This document shows, one piece after another, positions 1-11,753 of a DNA stretch of 64,000 nucleotides. The position numbers and the translations under genes are program-made. Each line of letters opens with the position of its first letter. Position 1 is the first letter of the stretch. The stretch is from Cercis canadensis (Eukaryota > Streptophyta > Magnoliopsida > Fabales > Fabaceae), in the NCBI GenBank assembly GCA_003255065.1, contig QAOA01002043.1:1-64000 (forward strand). Reading direction: 5' to 3'. Below the pieces are notes generated by a model. The model was not told the DNA's origin, did not search any database, and was given only the letters and a program-made list of their open reading frames with translations.

Positions 1-1729
1 GTCGAGCCTGTTCACACACTATTAAGTTGGCAGCTGATCCCAATAGAGACAGGTTCCCTGCAACGGTGCTCACCCACGCTACTATCAGCCAAGCCTTCTT
101 CTCATCTGCTTTCGAAATTGCAACAGCTGATGCTGCAACCCGTCCTCCAAGCAACAGAACTACACAATACAAACACAAGATTAATCATTCATACACAACA
201 TAGAGAAATGATGTTGGCTGGAATATGATCAACATACCAGTTGGTACATTTGAAGCCAAATTTGATAGGACAAGTATAACTAGGGCAAGTACTGCTATTC
301 CACGAGCATGATCTACTCGAGAATAGGGTTCCATAAAGTCCCACACAGCACTTGGAATCCCAGTTTTGTTGAAGCCATCTACTGTGATAAACATTCCACA
401 AAAGAATATCAAAAGTGAATATGAAACCTGTTCCAAGAAGAAAAAAGATCCTAAGAGGTTGTCCAATGTTCAACTGGCAGCAGAATAAATGTAACTGGTA
501 TTTCAAGTGGGAAGAGAGATAGAAAGAGAGAAAGCAGAGATCGAACTAATAGGATTTACCTTCTCTAAGGATGGGCTAGCATCCTTGAAATCAAGAACCA
601 CCAGAGCAAGGGCAGCGGTAATTGCAGTCCACGACATATTCAAACCTAGAAGTAAAGCAACCAACATTCCTAACGTGATAGCGTAAACACAAGACTTCCA
701 GAGTATCCTTTTCCATTTCATGCTTAAATTATCCTTTTGTTCCGAAGAGTGCACATATTGTGCATCTCTTGGTTCAATAGTCTTTGAAGGACTATTTTCT
801 TCCCATGTATGGGAAGGCATACCATTTGTCCCCTCCTTTGATGCATTTGAGTTTCCCGCAGAATCCAGTGTGCTACTAGGGGTCATGTAAATTTCACTTT
901 CACTTACACTTGCTCGGTTTCTTCGACCCTGAACCCTCCCCACGCTTTCAGGATAGTTCTGAACATTGACAGATTCTAGACGGGAATTCCATTCTTGAGA
1001 ATTTAAGGATGTAAAATGAGACATTGTGGCTGGAGAAAACCGATGAGAATTGACAAGGTCTTCCGCTGTGACTTCCGTAGCTGCATCTTCTTCATCCTTA
1101 TGAATAGATAATAACCTCCAATACATGGATAGAAGAATTAAAGCATTCACTAAAACTCCCACAAGCATAGCTGGAAGAATACCAATCAGAAATTCTACAA
1201 ATGATAATTTACTCTGAATAGCTATAACCAGATTCTGGGGGTTTCCAATTGGAGTTGCTGCTGATCCAATATTTGCGCTTGAAGCAAGGGCAAGTAGGAA
1301 GGGGAGAGGTGGGAGGTTATGCTGCCTTGCAATTTTCAATACAAATTCAGTCAAAACAACACAAGAGGTGTCATTGGTGAAAAGGGCACTTGATACAGCA
1401 GAAATCAGACAGATTCGACAAAGCATGTCCCTTGCTCCTCTACTTTTCCAAGAGAGCAACTTCCCTAAATATTTGAACATGTCTGCTCTTTCAAGATAAA
1501 CACTCACAACCATTGTCCCAAAAAGAAGACCAAGAATTGGGAGATCAATTGCAGCATAAGCTTGATCAGGAGAAATAACTCGGAATACAACCATAAGCAT
1601 GGCACCTAGCAGGGACCCTGCAGTTCTCCCGATGGGTAGAAAAGGCACAGCTGGGAAAACTGCTAATACCCAGAAAATCACAAAGGCAATTGAACCCAGG
1701 ACTACTTTTGCAGTCGGAGCCAATGCCAT
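1..1729 (-). CDS. LSI2/ArsB-type metalloid (silicon/arsenite) efflux transporter, copy 1, 3' end cut by window
   Basis: Multi-pass plasma-membrane anion permease of the ArsB/CitMHS type, closest to rice silicon efflux transporter LSI2 and its dicot relatives. Exons read from splice sites: exon 1 1729-560 (390 codons, phase 0, donor GTAAAT), exon 2 427-238, exon 3 from 159 running off the window; by comparison with the second copy about 104 nt of exon 3 are missing. I start at MALAPTAK (1729), which matches the family N-terminus, not at the in-frame upstream ATG (1753). Family hallmarks seen: [47 protein letters not shown], then a hydrophilic acidic/serine-rich loop (about residues 220-330) and a C-terminal membrane half with [18 protein letters not shown]. 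The frame is open throughout. Intron 2 is only 78 bp against 1,651 bp in copy 2. Homology to copy 2 stops at about 1797, so the ancestral leader and promoter are absent. Substrate is inferred from family only. Confidence 0.85.
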
Positions 1730-1997
1730 TTTTGTGGCTAAACAACCCAACAATTAGTTCCACTTCCAAAGCTAACATTAACAACTCCAACACGGGCAAT
1801 TTAATGCAAGAATAATAAATAAATAAATATATAAAAAAAGTTATTGTCAAAATAATTTATTAAAATAAGTCACTTTTAAATACTTTATTAAGAAAGAAAA
1901 AAAGCTAAAATATTTTAGTGTCTTTTTATATAAAATGTTAAAATATTTTAACATTTTTCTCTCTTTCAAATGACATATTTAAAAATAACACATTTTA

Positions 1998-4000
1998 ATA
2001 ATAACTCTTTTTTATATTTATTTATTTTATTTGTATTATTTTAGTAAAATTGCCCTCCGCCACTAAGCCATTAACAATATTGTTAAACGTAGCACACATT
2101 TCTAACTTTTGTAAGAAAATTGTGCAAGCATCTCCTTTACATCGACTTTCAATAACGAGAAACTAATGAAAAGAAAATTCAAGAGTGAATGACAGCTGGA
2201 AACCAATTTTGATTAATTATTTTACTAATAACTTTTTTTTTTATATTTATTTATTTTACTTATATTATTTTAGTAAAATTGCCCTCCACCACTTGGCCAT
2301 TAACAATATTGTTAAACGCATTGTTTTAAAAATCGGATTAGACTGGGCGGTTCGATCAATGTTCGATAAGAAAATTGGTCCGGTTCATACNCTGATAAAG
2401 AAACTGGTTCAATTCATACCCCTGAACCGCTATAACGATTAAACCACCTAAAACTGGTGAAAATTGCTTGAACCAACGTGAATCGATGAACCAATCTGAT
2501 TTTGAAAAAATCGGACGGCTTGGAAAATTGGTAGAAATGAAGAGAAAATTGTTCATGCATGAATTCGAACCCCTTTCTCTTGATCTAAATTCATGTTTTG
2601 TCACTAGGACATTTCAACTGTTGAGTATATTACTACATATAAATATATTTATTAATAGAATCGTTAGGAAATTAATAGAAACAATATTTAATAAGTTTGA
2701 ACCTACTACTTCTTATTCAAAAAAATTTACAATCCAAACTACTATGTCAGCTCAAGACTTATATTTGTTGTTGCTCAAAAATTATTTATTAACTATTTAG
2801 TAGATTTATTCAATATTATATATTTCAATATGTTAAAATTATAATACATAATCACATATTACATATATTTTAACTTAAGACTTTTTACTAATTTTTGAAA
2901 ATGATATATATTTTTTCTCTTGGTCTATTATGCACGATTTAATTGGTTTCTTATTTATTTATTTGTTGGGCTAATACTATGTGACTATGTCTCTCTCTTT
3001 TTTTCTTGGTATTATTATCTAGTTATTTATTTATATGTTCTAATTATCTAATTTTGCTATATTAAAAATTATGAACTTCATTATATTGAGAGTATATGAA
3101 CTTGTAAGAGATGTTGGCTATTGAAATAAATTAATTTTTTTTATGGGACACCATTTTAAATTAAGTGTATATAGATTTAGTTTTTATATTTTTTGATTTT
3201 TAGTTATTTGAATATTTAAGTTTGAGACTTTTACTTTATGAGTTAAATTTGATGATGTGTGCTTCATTTCCTATATTTTATTTTTTGTGAATCTTTAAAT
3301 TTGGAAAAAAAAACTTCGATTCAACTGGTTCGACCGACAGTCCAACTAGTTCGACCGATATTTTTTGCTACACCAATTCACTTACCGATTCAATTTTCAA
3401 AACATTGGTTAAACGTAGCACACATTTCTAACTTTTGCAACAAACTTGTGCAAGCATATCCTTTACACCGACTTTCAATAACTAGAAACTAATGAAAAGA
3501 AAATTCAAGAGTGTATGACAGGTGGAAACCAAATTTGATAAATTATTTTAAAAATAATTCTTTTTTATATTTATTTATTTTACTTATATTATTTTAGTAA
3601 AATTGCACCATCCACTACTGGGCCATTAACAATATTGTTAAACGTAGCAACATTTCTAACTTTTGCAACAAACTTGTGCAAGCATATCCTTTACACCGAC
3701 TTTCAATAACTAGAAACTAATGAAAAGAAAATTCAAGAGTGTATGACAGGTGGAAACCAATTTTGATAAATTATTTTAAAAATAATTCTTTTTTATATTT
3801 ATTTATTTCACTTATATTATTTTAGTAAAATTGCACCATCCACTACTAGGCCATTAACAATATTGTTAAACGTACCACACATTTCTAACTTTTGCAAAAA
3901 ACTTGTGCAAGCATCTCCTTTACACCGACTTTCAATAACTAGAAACTAATGAAAAGAAAATTCAAGAGTGAATGACAGGTGGAAACCAATTTTGATAAAA
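1998..4000. repeat. Four ~228-bp tandem repeat units
   Basis: Four direct copies, beginning near 1998, 2225, 3548 and 3779. Each carries an AT-rich stretch ending in TTTTAGTAAAATTGC, then GGCCATTAACAATATTGTTAAACG, with the core palindrome AACAATATTGTT, then CACATTTCTAACTTTTG and AATGAAAAGAAAATTCAAGAG. The second unit is split by a transposon (2319-3407). Units 3 and 4 are the most alike. No coding potential is seen. They lie directly upstream of LSI2-like copy 1 and replace the leader sequence found in copy 2. Confidence 0.85.
2319..3407. mobile_element. Non-autonomous hAT-type element with 8-bp TSD
   Basis: The ends are imperfect inverted repeats (CATTGTTTTAAAAAT at the left, CAATGTTTTGAAAAT on the reverse strand at the right), continuing inward into GGTTCGATC/GGTTCGACC-rich sequence. 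The element is flanked by a perfect 8-bp target duplication, GTTAAACG, at 2311-2318 and 3408-3415. Removing it restores a tandem-repeat unit identical in layout to its neighbours. The 1,089-bp body has no transposase ORF and contains a single N at 2391. An 8-bp TSD is diagnostic of the hAT superfamily. Confidence 0.85.
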
Positions 4001-4084
4001 TAATATAAAAATAAAAAATAAAACCGACTCACATAAGTCGGTTACATTCTCCAGTAAAAAGACAACTATGTATCAAGAGGGACT

Positions 4085-4258
4085 TAGATTCGGTCATGTG
4101 ACAGAGTCATGTTACAAAGATCTGAGTCGTATATTTTATTAAAGCTCATCTGAATCATTAAAATACATTAAACTTTAATGATTCAAATAAACTTTAATGA
4201 AATGTACAATTCAGATCTTTACAATATGATTCATGTCATATGACTAGATCCAAATAAT
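4085..4258. mobile_element. Foldback MITE (about 170 bp)
   Basis: The two halves are imperfect reverse complements: ATTTTATTAAAGCTCATCTG with AATCATTAAA on the left pairs with TTTAATGATT and AAACTTTAATGAAATG on the right, and GGTCATGTGACAGAGTCATG pairs with the CATATGACTAG end. A related foldback lies at about 23833-24000. No convincing target duplication was found. Confidence 0.6.
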
Positions 4259-4290
4259 AATAATGTATAATTTATTTTTCCTTATAATAA

Positions 4291-4426
4291 GGTAAATGGC
4301 TTAAAAATGTAATTTCAAAAACAAATTCCACAAATATCATTATTCAAAATATTTAAAAACATGATATTAGTAGAAATACCGTTTGTAGAATAAGTTCTAC
4401 AAAATGCATTATTCAAACCATTTACC
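4291..4426. mobile_element. Small MITE with GGTAAATGGCTT ends
   Basis: Terminal inverted repeats GGTAAATGGCTTAAAAATG (left) and its partner ending CAAACCATTTACC (right). The same family, longer and with a clear target duplication, lies at 52009-52384. Confidence 0.6.
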
Positions 4427-4439
4427 CGATGTAATAAGC

Positions 4440-6878
4440 TACTAGACATTCCTACATAAATAAATAAATAAATAATTTATTAGTCATTCCCGTATTTTGC
4501 ATGATGAGCCAATTTGTCCAATAAAGCACATAATTTTTTAATTTTTTTTTTATAAAAAAAAAAAGTTGAGCGAAAAAGGGTAGTAGGCATAATATAATTC
4601 ATAAGGTCACAATTTAGTTTTCTTTTAGATTAATGATCAAAATTTTAGTTATCAAGGCATAATATGATCATACCATAAAAGCTTAAGCAAAAAAAAAAAA
4701 TTGATCATACCAAAAGACATGTTAAAATAAGAATTATTCAAAAGTAAAAGAACGAAGAAAACAAAACTAAAGTCCCTTGCAACAAAGTTAATAAATGCAA
4801 AGTAGTGATGAAATGTTTATATAATTTATAAGAAGTCTTACATAAGTATTATAGCATAATTATCCAAAAGGTTAAGATCTCAACTTTGAAACTCTATCCC
4901 TTAATATCATCAACTAGAAAATTTAGTTATATTTATCTAATGTTTTAAAAAAAAATCTTAAACTGAAATTTCAATTTCTCATATTATTGAAAAAAAAAAG
5001 TTTATTGCAACAGTTGGCAATAATTTCTTTGAATTTCTTGTATTATTATTACATTCTAACATTTATGAATGTTGATAACTATTCTCAAATTAGAGTGTGA
5101 TTGAATTTGTACTAAAAAAAAAGAGAGTAAATTTTATAAAATAAATGAGTGAAATGTAATTCAAAATGTTTCAAATGAAAAATATATGGATAATCTTTCA
5201 AGTGTTAATACTTGAAAGAAAAGATCAAGAAATTTAAATAGCAAATACTTTTTAAGAAATTACTTATCACAATTGAGAGAAAATATCAAGAAATTTAAAA
5301 AGCAAATACTTTTTAAGAAATTACTTATCACATGAAGTAAAATGACAAAAATATTTATCAATGCTATGTGGTTATTATGTATAAAATATATAGTTATTGT
5401 GTTAGTATGTGAATATCATATTCAAATACAAAAATAATAACTATATACATAAAAAAATATAATCACATAAAATTAAAGTATTTTAATCAATTCACAAGAG
5501 ATAACAAATATCTCATTGAAAAACACTTACCTTTAGAACTTTTTGATATTTTTTCTCGAATATTGAAATTTGAAAATAATTATTCCAAAAATATATTATA
5601 ACATATATTTCTTACTTTAATTCCACTTAAAAATATAATGGACCCATGCTCTCTCATATTGTAGATTTTTTCTTACTCAAATTAAAATACAAAGTAAAAT
5701 ATATTAAAAAAAAAAAAAAACCTTCAACTATACTTCAATGTGAACCTTACCTCCAAAATAATTGATTATAATAGAAGACCCCATTGAACATCTAATATTT
5801 TAGAAAATCCCTGCCATCCACTAAAGCATTAACTAATCAATTCAAAAGGAAAAAAATCCTTGAAACTTTCCAACTCAATTCCAAACACATCTTTAAGTCC
5901 TGCTCATTTTTCTTCAAAATATTTTCGTAAGAATTCCAAACCATTAGCAACATCTAATGCAAATGAGAAAGGCAAGGGCCAAGGGAGATGTATTGTGATC
6001 CACTGGTCCCCCTTGCACGTGCATGGTCCCACCTTTCCTTTCTCATCATGTTTGCTGGCGACTAGGCACTGGTCATTTCAAGGACCTCCACATGATCAAG
6101 CCCGTGTTCGAAGGTTTACACGTGTCTATTTTTCTAGTTAATTTCAATGTCCCATACAGCCAAGAAATTTAGCAAGTAAATAAATAAATAAAAAGTAAAA
6201 ATACAATCAAGAATTTGTTTCGTAATTAACTTTTGAGTTTATCGTGAGGTGTTAGAATGTGATATAAAAATATAATAATATTAAAAAATATTTTAAATAA
6301 GGATTTGTGAAAAATTATTAAAATATTATATAATTATTTTATTTATATATGTAATTATTATATATAAATTATATGATTATTTTGTTCATATATATATAGT
6401 CATCATGTTTAAATATAAATAAAATAATCACATAACATAAGAGTATTTTGATTATTTTACATTTTGTAGCAAGTACCTACTTAAAAGACATTTTCTTTTA
6501 TCACTTTTAGATCTTTTATACCAAAATTAAGAATTCCACAATAATGAATTTTATCTTTTATGCAATTTCTAAAACAAATTGAGCAAAATGTCATGTAATT
6601 GTTAAAAAATATAACAAAAATCACTTGAGTTTCTAAATTTTTTTTATATCACTTGAGTCATTGAAAGTTTAAAAAATCGCTCAAAATGATCATTNCAAAA
6701 CAAAAACCTGGTCCATAGGGCTTGGACCTTAACATGGAATATTGGAATGGGAGGACAACGCTCGCCAGTAGACCTTGTGTAGTTCTTACTTCTTATACTC
6801 CTTTATTTTTATTTTTTTATTTTCTTTCTTCTTTGTTTCCTTTATTTTTCAATGTCCTCCTTCCCACCGGTGCCCCCC
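4440..6878. other. AT-rich intergenic stretch without a recognised gene
   Basis: Very AT-rich with many homopolymer runs. A ~60-bp direct repeat (about 5215-5272 and 5277-5333, sharing AGCAAATACTTTTTAAG) is present. A short ORF at 5860-6141 shows no recognisable protein features. A single N stands at 6695. I see no conserved coding sequence. Confidence 0.6.
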
Positions 6879-9495
6879 TCCTCTCTCTCTTTCTTTGATT
6901 TTATCTGCTTGTTTATGTAATGAGTAAACATATATTTTAGTTCTCGAAATATTTGAATTTAGATAAAATCATTCTTAAAAAATATAAAATAATAAATTGG
7001 TCATTCAAAGATTAAATATTTATAATAAAATAGTCATTTGTTAATGTGATCTATTAACCGGTGACAAAAGTGTTGACGTGTCACCATTAACTGTTTGCAT
7101 GACATATTAAGAACTGAAATGACATTTTAAATTGTTATGTGGGCTGCTGACTTGGATTAATAACAAAAAAAAAAAAAAATTGAGCAACCTCTCTCTCTTT
7201 CTTTGATTTTATCTGGTTGTTTATGTAATGAGTAAACATATATTTTAGTTCTCGAAATATTTGAATTTAGATAAAATCATTCTTAAAAAATATAAAATCA
7301 TTCAAAGATTAAATATTTATAATAAAATAGTCATTTGTTAGTATGGTCTATTAATCGGTGATAAAAGTGTTGACGTGTTACCGTTAACTGTTTGTATGAC
7401 ATATTAAGGACTGAAATGATATTTTAAATTGTTATGTGGGCTGCTGACTTGGATTAATAACAAAAAGAAAAAAAAAATTGAGCACACTTCATACGTTTTG
7501 GCCAAGCGATGTCGTTTCAAACACCATCTGATTTGAAGATGGAAGAATGGATTGGGCCCAGCCTCCACGCCTGCTGCCATTGTAGGAGGAGAACGCCATG
7601 GCTCTATCTCTCTCTCCTCCCACTGCGATGGAGGTCTCAAAGAGTATAACTGATAGCTCTGTCTAGCAGCTACTTTTCTGAGTGTTCCTATGAGTTGGAG
7701 CCCCAAACTTCCGAGATAGATGGGATCTACCAATGGTGGGAAGGAAGAAGGGGACGACGAAAAACCCACTTTGTATTCGGTGAGGTCCACGAAGTGAAGT
7801 CGTCTTTTCTAAGTCATTAGAGAGAGAGTGAAAATGGGGGATTTTTTTAAGTCAAGGGAGCAAATGATATTATTTGATGAATTAAAGGTTTTTTTGGGGC
7901 TCTGGATTTGTCAATAACAAATTTCATTAAACTGTTTAAACATACTTCAGTTCAAAACAAAGGATTATTATCCTTAATTAATGGAAACTTCTCATGAATT
8001 TAATCCTTGAAAGCAGAATTTGTGTGATGGTTATTCTTGTATTAATTCTTTGTTTAGTAGGGCAAGGCACTTCCATTAAGAAGGTAGATTGGACTACATT
8101 TCTATTTTAACAATGAAAGCACTTAAACTTAACATACCAAAAAAGATAGAGAGAGAGAGAAATAACACCAATTCAGCAAAGGCAAAGTCTACAATACCAA
8201 TGGCACAAAATTGGTATCGGTGCAAAGGCCAATAAATGACTGAGATTAAGCCATGTGTATGGTCTAGATATCATGATTGAATATTACTTATAAACGATTA
8301 ATTATATTTTGACCCAAAAAATTTTATGTATTTACTTGTGCTTCTTATTAACCAAAAACACCAACGCCCCCTTCTTCTTCTTCTTCTCCATCCCCAATAT
8401 GCAAGACCCGGATGCAAGTTATGGGTGGGTCATGCTCGATTCAACCCATCGGAGTCCGGCAAGTCCTGGGTTCAATTTTGAAGCTTGAGGGTCCTACTGG
8501 CTCTATCGCAGAATCGGGCTTTCTTCTCCAAAACCTCCTTCAAAGGAGTGGTTAAAGAAATTTTCTGGCTTTCTTCCAGCACCCACAACTCTTAGCTACC
8601 CACAACTTACAAAACCCCAGTCTTGGTCTACAACACACTCCTTCACTCTGTCTCCTCTCCTACCATCTCTCGAGCTCAATTTGGCCGTTAATGGCGGCCT
8701 CTGATGCTTCCAACGGTACCTCTATTAGGCATGCTTTTGGTAATGTCCTTTCGTTCTTCATCCTCCTCCTGATTGGTGTCCTTGCGTTCTCGATCCGTCT
8801 CTTTTCTGTAAGTTCTCAACTTTTCAGCATTTCTTTCAGTTCTCTAGATTCGATCATTCTTTCCAATTCATTTTTTTCAGCGTTTGTTTTTATTGAATTG
8901 AAGGGGTCAAACTATAATTTAAAAAAAATATTAAGGTACTATGTTATTATTAAAAAGATCATGTTCCCAAGTTACCCATCAAATCATCACAATCATTCAT
9001 TAAGCCAAGTGGATGATTAAGTGGTCATTTAGTGGCCTTTGCACCAGTGCCCATTTTGTGTTATTGGTATTGTAGACTTGGCCTTCAGCTAATCATTATC
9101 CACCAGCTTTTTGATGAAATGGAGGATGGGGTTAGGGTTTACCCAGCACTTACAGAGAAAAAGAGGAAGAAGAGCTTTCACCAAATTAGATGGTGTTTGA
9201 AACGACACCGCTTGGCCAAAATGTATGAATTGTGCTCAATTTTTTTTTCTTTTTGTTATTAATTCACGTCAGTAGCCCATATGACAATTTAAAATGTCAT
9301 TTTAGTCTCTAACGTGCCACGCAAGTAGTTAACTATGACATATCAGAACTTCTATCACTAGTTAATAGAACACACTACCGAATAATCATTTTGTTATGAA
9401 TGTCCAATTTTTGGAGGACCAATTTGTTGTTTTGTATCTTTTAATAACGATTTTGCCTAAACTTAAAACTTTCGATGACAGAAATATAGGTTTAC
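6879..9495. mobile_element. Long-TIR (Mutator-like) element carrying a host exon
   Basis: A ~310-bp inverted repeat bounds this region: left arm 7231-7541, with a second tandem copy of its outer part at 6924-7187; right arm 9181-9495 in reverse orientation. Landmarks shared by both arms are the outer AGTAAAC end, GACATTTTAAATTGT, TTGAGCACA and GTCGTTTCAAACACCATCT. A shorter inverted pair lies further in (8176-8240 with 9024-9088, sharing AAGTCTACAATACCAAT). The repeated left end (period ~308 bp) also duplicates a CT-rich flank. Between the arms is a host-like STT3A first exon but no transposase. Long TIRs plus a captured host exon suggest a Pack-MULE; I could not define a 9-bp target duplication, so the class is inferred. 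Confidence 0.6.
8691..8807 (+). pseudogene. Orphan first exon of oligosaccharyltransferase subunit STT3A
   Basis: Thirty-nine codons starting MAASDASNGTS and continuing RHAFGNVLS and IGVLAFSIRLFS, which matches the cytosolic N-terminus and start of the first membrane helix of plant STT3A, the catalytic subunit of the ER N-glycosylation complex. A good donor (TCT|GTAAGT) follows at 8808, where the Arabidopsis gene also has its first junction. The next exon, expected to encode an IKYESVIHEFDPYFN-like stretch, is absent: within 1.1 kb the sequence runs into a TIR and then the 3' end of an opposite-strand gene. About 350 bp of leader-like CT-rich sequence upstream appears to have travelled with the exon. 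It lies inside a long-TIR element, so I treat it as a captured fragment. The frame itself is intact and could be transcribed. Confidence 0.75.
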
Positions 9496-9877
9496 TATAA
9501 TTTACTTTCATCTTTTTCATCTTCTCGTCCTTTTTTTGTCGTTGTTGTCATTGACTATTTGAAATTTCAAAGTAGAAACATCATTGTCATGCTGACCTTT
9601 ATATTTAATGCACTTCCCCTAATTTATAAATCATAGAATTGGATATTAATATAAACAAGGCCCAAAGGTCTTGGGCTGGTGGGTCAATGGATTCACCATC
9701 ACTTTTAGAAGATCCATGTACCTAATATCTTCCCAATAAATAGCATGTATCATCAGCATTTCTCTACTTATTCAACTTTGCTACTGACTTAGGGCATCAA
9801 AGAGTTTTTTTGAAAATGAATTATCTATTTTCACAGCCCAACATACATTGAAACATGTGAAGTAATCATAATTTGAT
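9496..9877. other. Spacer / 3' flank of LSI2-like copy 2
   Basis: Non-coding sequence between the right arm of the TIR element and the stop codon of the minus-strand LSI2-like pseudogene. It probably includes the old 3' UTR of that gene. No other feature was seen. Confidence 0.5.
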
Positions 9878-10569
9878 TCATTTTATGAGTGTCAAACCAA
9901 TAGCAGTGACAAAGAGAGTGGAAAGAAATCCAAATTTTAGATGGCTCCAGAAGGTTAATGTGTATGCAAGGTTTGGAGCTCGTCGAGCCTGTTCACACAC
10001 TATTAAATTGGCAGCTGATCCCAACAGTGACAGGTTCCCTGCTACGGTGCTCACCCAAGCTAGTATCAGCCATGCCTTCTTCTCATCTGCTTTCGAAATT
10101 GCAACAGCCGATGCTGCAACCCGTCCTCCAAGCAACAGAACTACACAATACAAACACAAGATTAATCATTCATACACAACATAAAAAAAATAAAATTTGA
10201 GGAATATTATCTTCCATTTATAAGACATTCTTTTCTACTTCAGTTGCATGCAAGACTGGTTAAGAGTATTACTCCAAGCTGCAAGCTTCACGACAGGTCA
10301 AAGTCCAAATACGTAACAGATTTAATGGACACAACAGGGTTTCTTTATCATTGTTGTACCAAAACTAAAATTCATATGTGGGTTTCAGGAAACTTATGAA
10401 TGCAATACATGCCTTCCAGTCCCCCCATCCTACTGTTAATATCTGATAACATATATACTGAAGGTTTTGGAAGCAATGTAGCGAATACTGCAAACATGAA
10501 GCCGTTGACAAGCAAAACACCACCAATTTTTCTAGAATGTACGTTGGAAAATGAAGAACGAGGGAGCAA

Positions 10570-10612
10570 GTCCCACATTGATTAGAAAAGAGCAAATCAA
10601 AGAGTATATAAA
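10570..10612 (+). promoter_or_regulatory. USE-like element and TATA box, no recognised RNA downstream
   Basis: GTCCCACATTG at 10570-10580 differs at one position from the plant snRNA upstream sequence element (RTCCCACATCG), and TATATAAA follows at 10605-10612. The 24-bp gap fits the spacing reported for plant RNA polymerase III snRNA promoters. The sequence downstream is not a U6, U3, MRP or 7SL RNA that I recognise. The same TCCCACAT-plus-TATA combination also occurs in some plant LTRs, so this may be promoter debris of a retroelement. Confidence 0.3.
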
Positions 10613-11624
10613 GTAAGAGTGACACAAAGTCTATATGCCTTAAGCATTTTGGACAAGTGGCATACTCAACTTTATATATCACATATATGAAGACAATACT
10701 CTCGCACAACATGAAAGCTTGGATGGATGGGGCCCACTCACTCATATATTGCAACAATGTAGATTAGGCTTACAACTTAAAGCAGAGTCAGAGAAGAAAA
10801 TTCCAAGCCATAGTCATTCCTTGGGTATGAAATTGGCTACTTGGAGAAATTAATTCTTTCTCTAGTTCTTTATAAGCTGATGAGGTAAAGATCCTAAATT
10901 TCTAAAATTGAATTGTTAAGTTTTAGTTTAGAAGTATATCATCTTATAAGCTGATGAACTTTTGGCAACCCGTCAACTAGTAGTTTCCCATGATTTGCAG
11001 CTTTCTGCAAAACTATAGCTGCTGTGATGGCGTTACAAGTGAATTGCAAAATGGCGTTTCTAAAATGTTTTCCAGATTAACAATTTGTGAATCCTAACTT
11101 CAGTACCGTCTAGGTAGTGGAGAATTAGGTACCACAAAGACCTGATCCCTTATGAAATTAACTTGTAGCAACTGTAGTGTGCTAAGTCATTTATTTTAGA
11201 AATAAAAGCCAACTGTTGATAGATGCTGGCTTATTCTCTATATTGTAAAGCTAGCAACTTCACATTGGTTAATTGATTGACTCTGTGTACACACAATCTA
11301 TCCATCAATGGTTGCTAACCTCATAAGTGAAGGAAGCTTCTATATTTACAATGTCATAGCCCTATCTTGAGTTTAAAAACCTAAACTAAGGCATCTGGGG
11401 ATTTCTGAAAACGGCTACTGCAAGAAAGTGCTCTACTAGTTCCCATATTGCTTGGAATGTTTTGCATTTTGCAACGAAGATATTCTTAAGAATAAACTCA
11501 GTGAACATGGAAAATGAAGATTTTAGAAGCCAGGCTCCTACTCTATCAAGTTAATGCATCAATTTTAGTAAAATCCATAGGACATTGAGCATATATGAAA
11601 AATTTATAAGGAGATAATAGAGAA

Positions 11625-11753
11625 CAGATAGGCTCCATTTGTTTTGATAAAAATGGTTTCTACAGAAAAAATTTCTGCCTAAGAGCTAAAAATTATTTTG
11701 GCAAAAACAAAACAAATTTCTTGTAAACCATTTCTATCAAAACAACCAAAGCC
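11625..11753. mobile_element. Short MITE in intron 2 of LSI2-like copy 2
   Basis: Inverted ends GGCTCCATTTGTTTTGAT (left, 11631 on) and GGCTTTGGTTGTTTTGAT (right, reverse strand). ATAGAGAA occurs just outside both ends (11617-11624 and 11754-11761) and could be an 8-bp target duplication. The left duplication sits 6 bp outside the first TIR base, so the exact left end is uncertain. Confidence 0.5.

Noticed and set aside
8691-9020. 109-residue ORF taken as a small membrane protein
   Set aside because: Only the first 39 codons match STT3A; the rest reads through a consensus splice donor into intron sequence.
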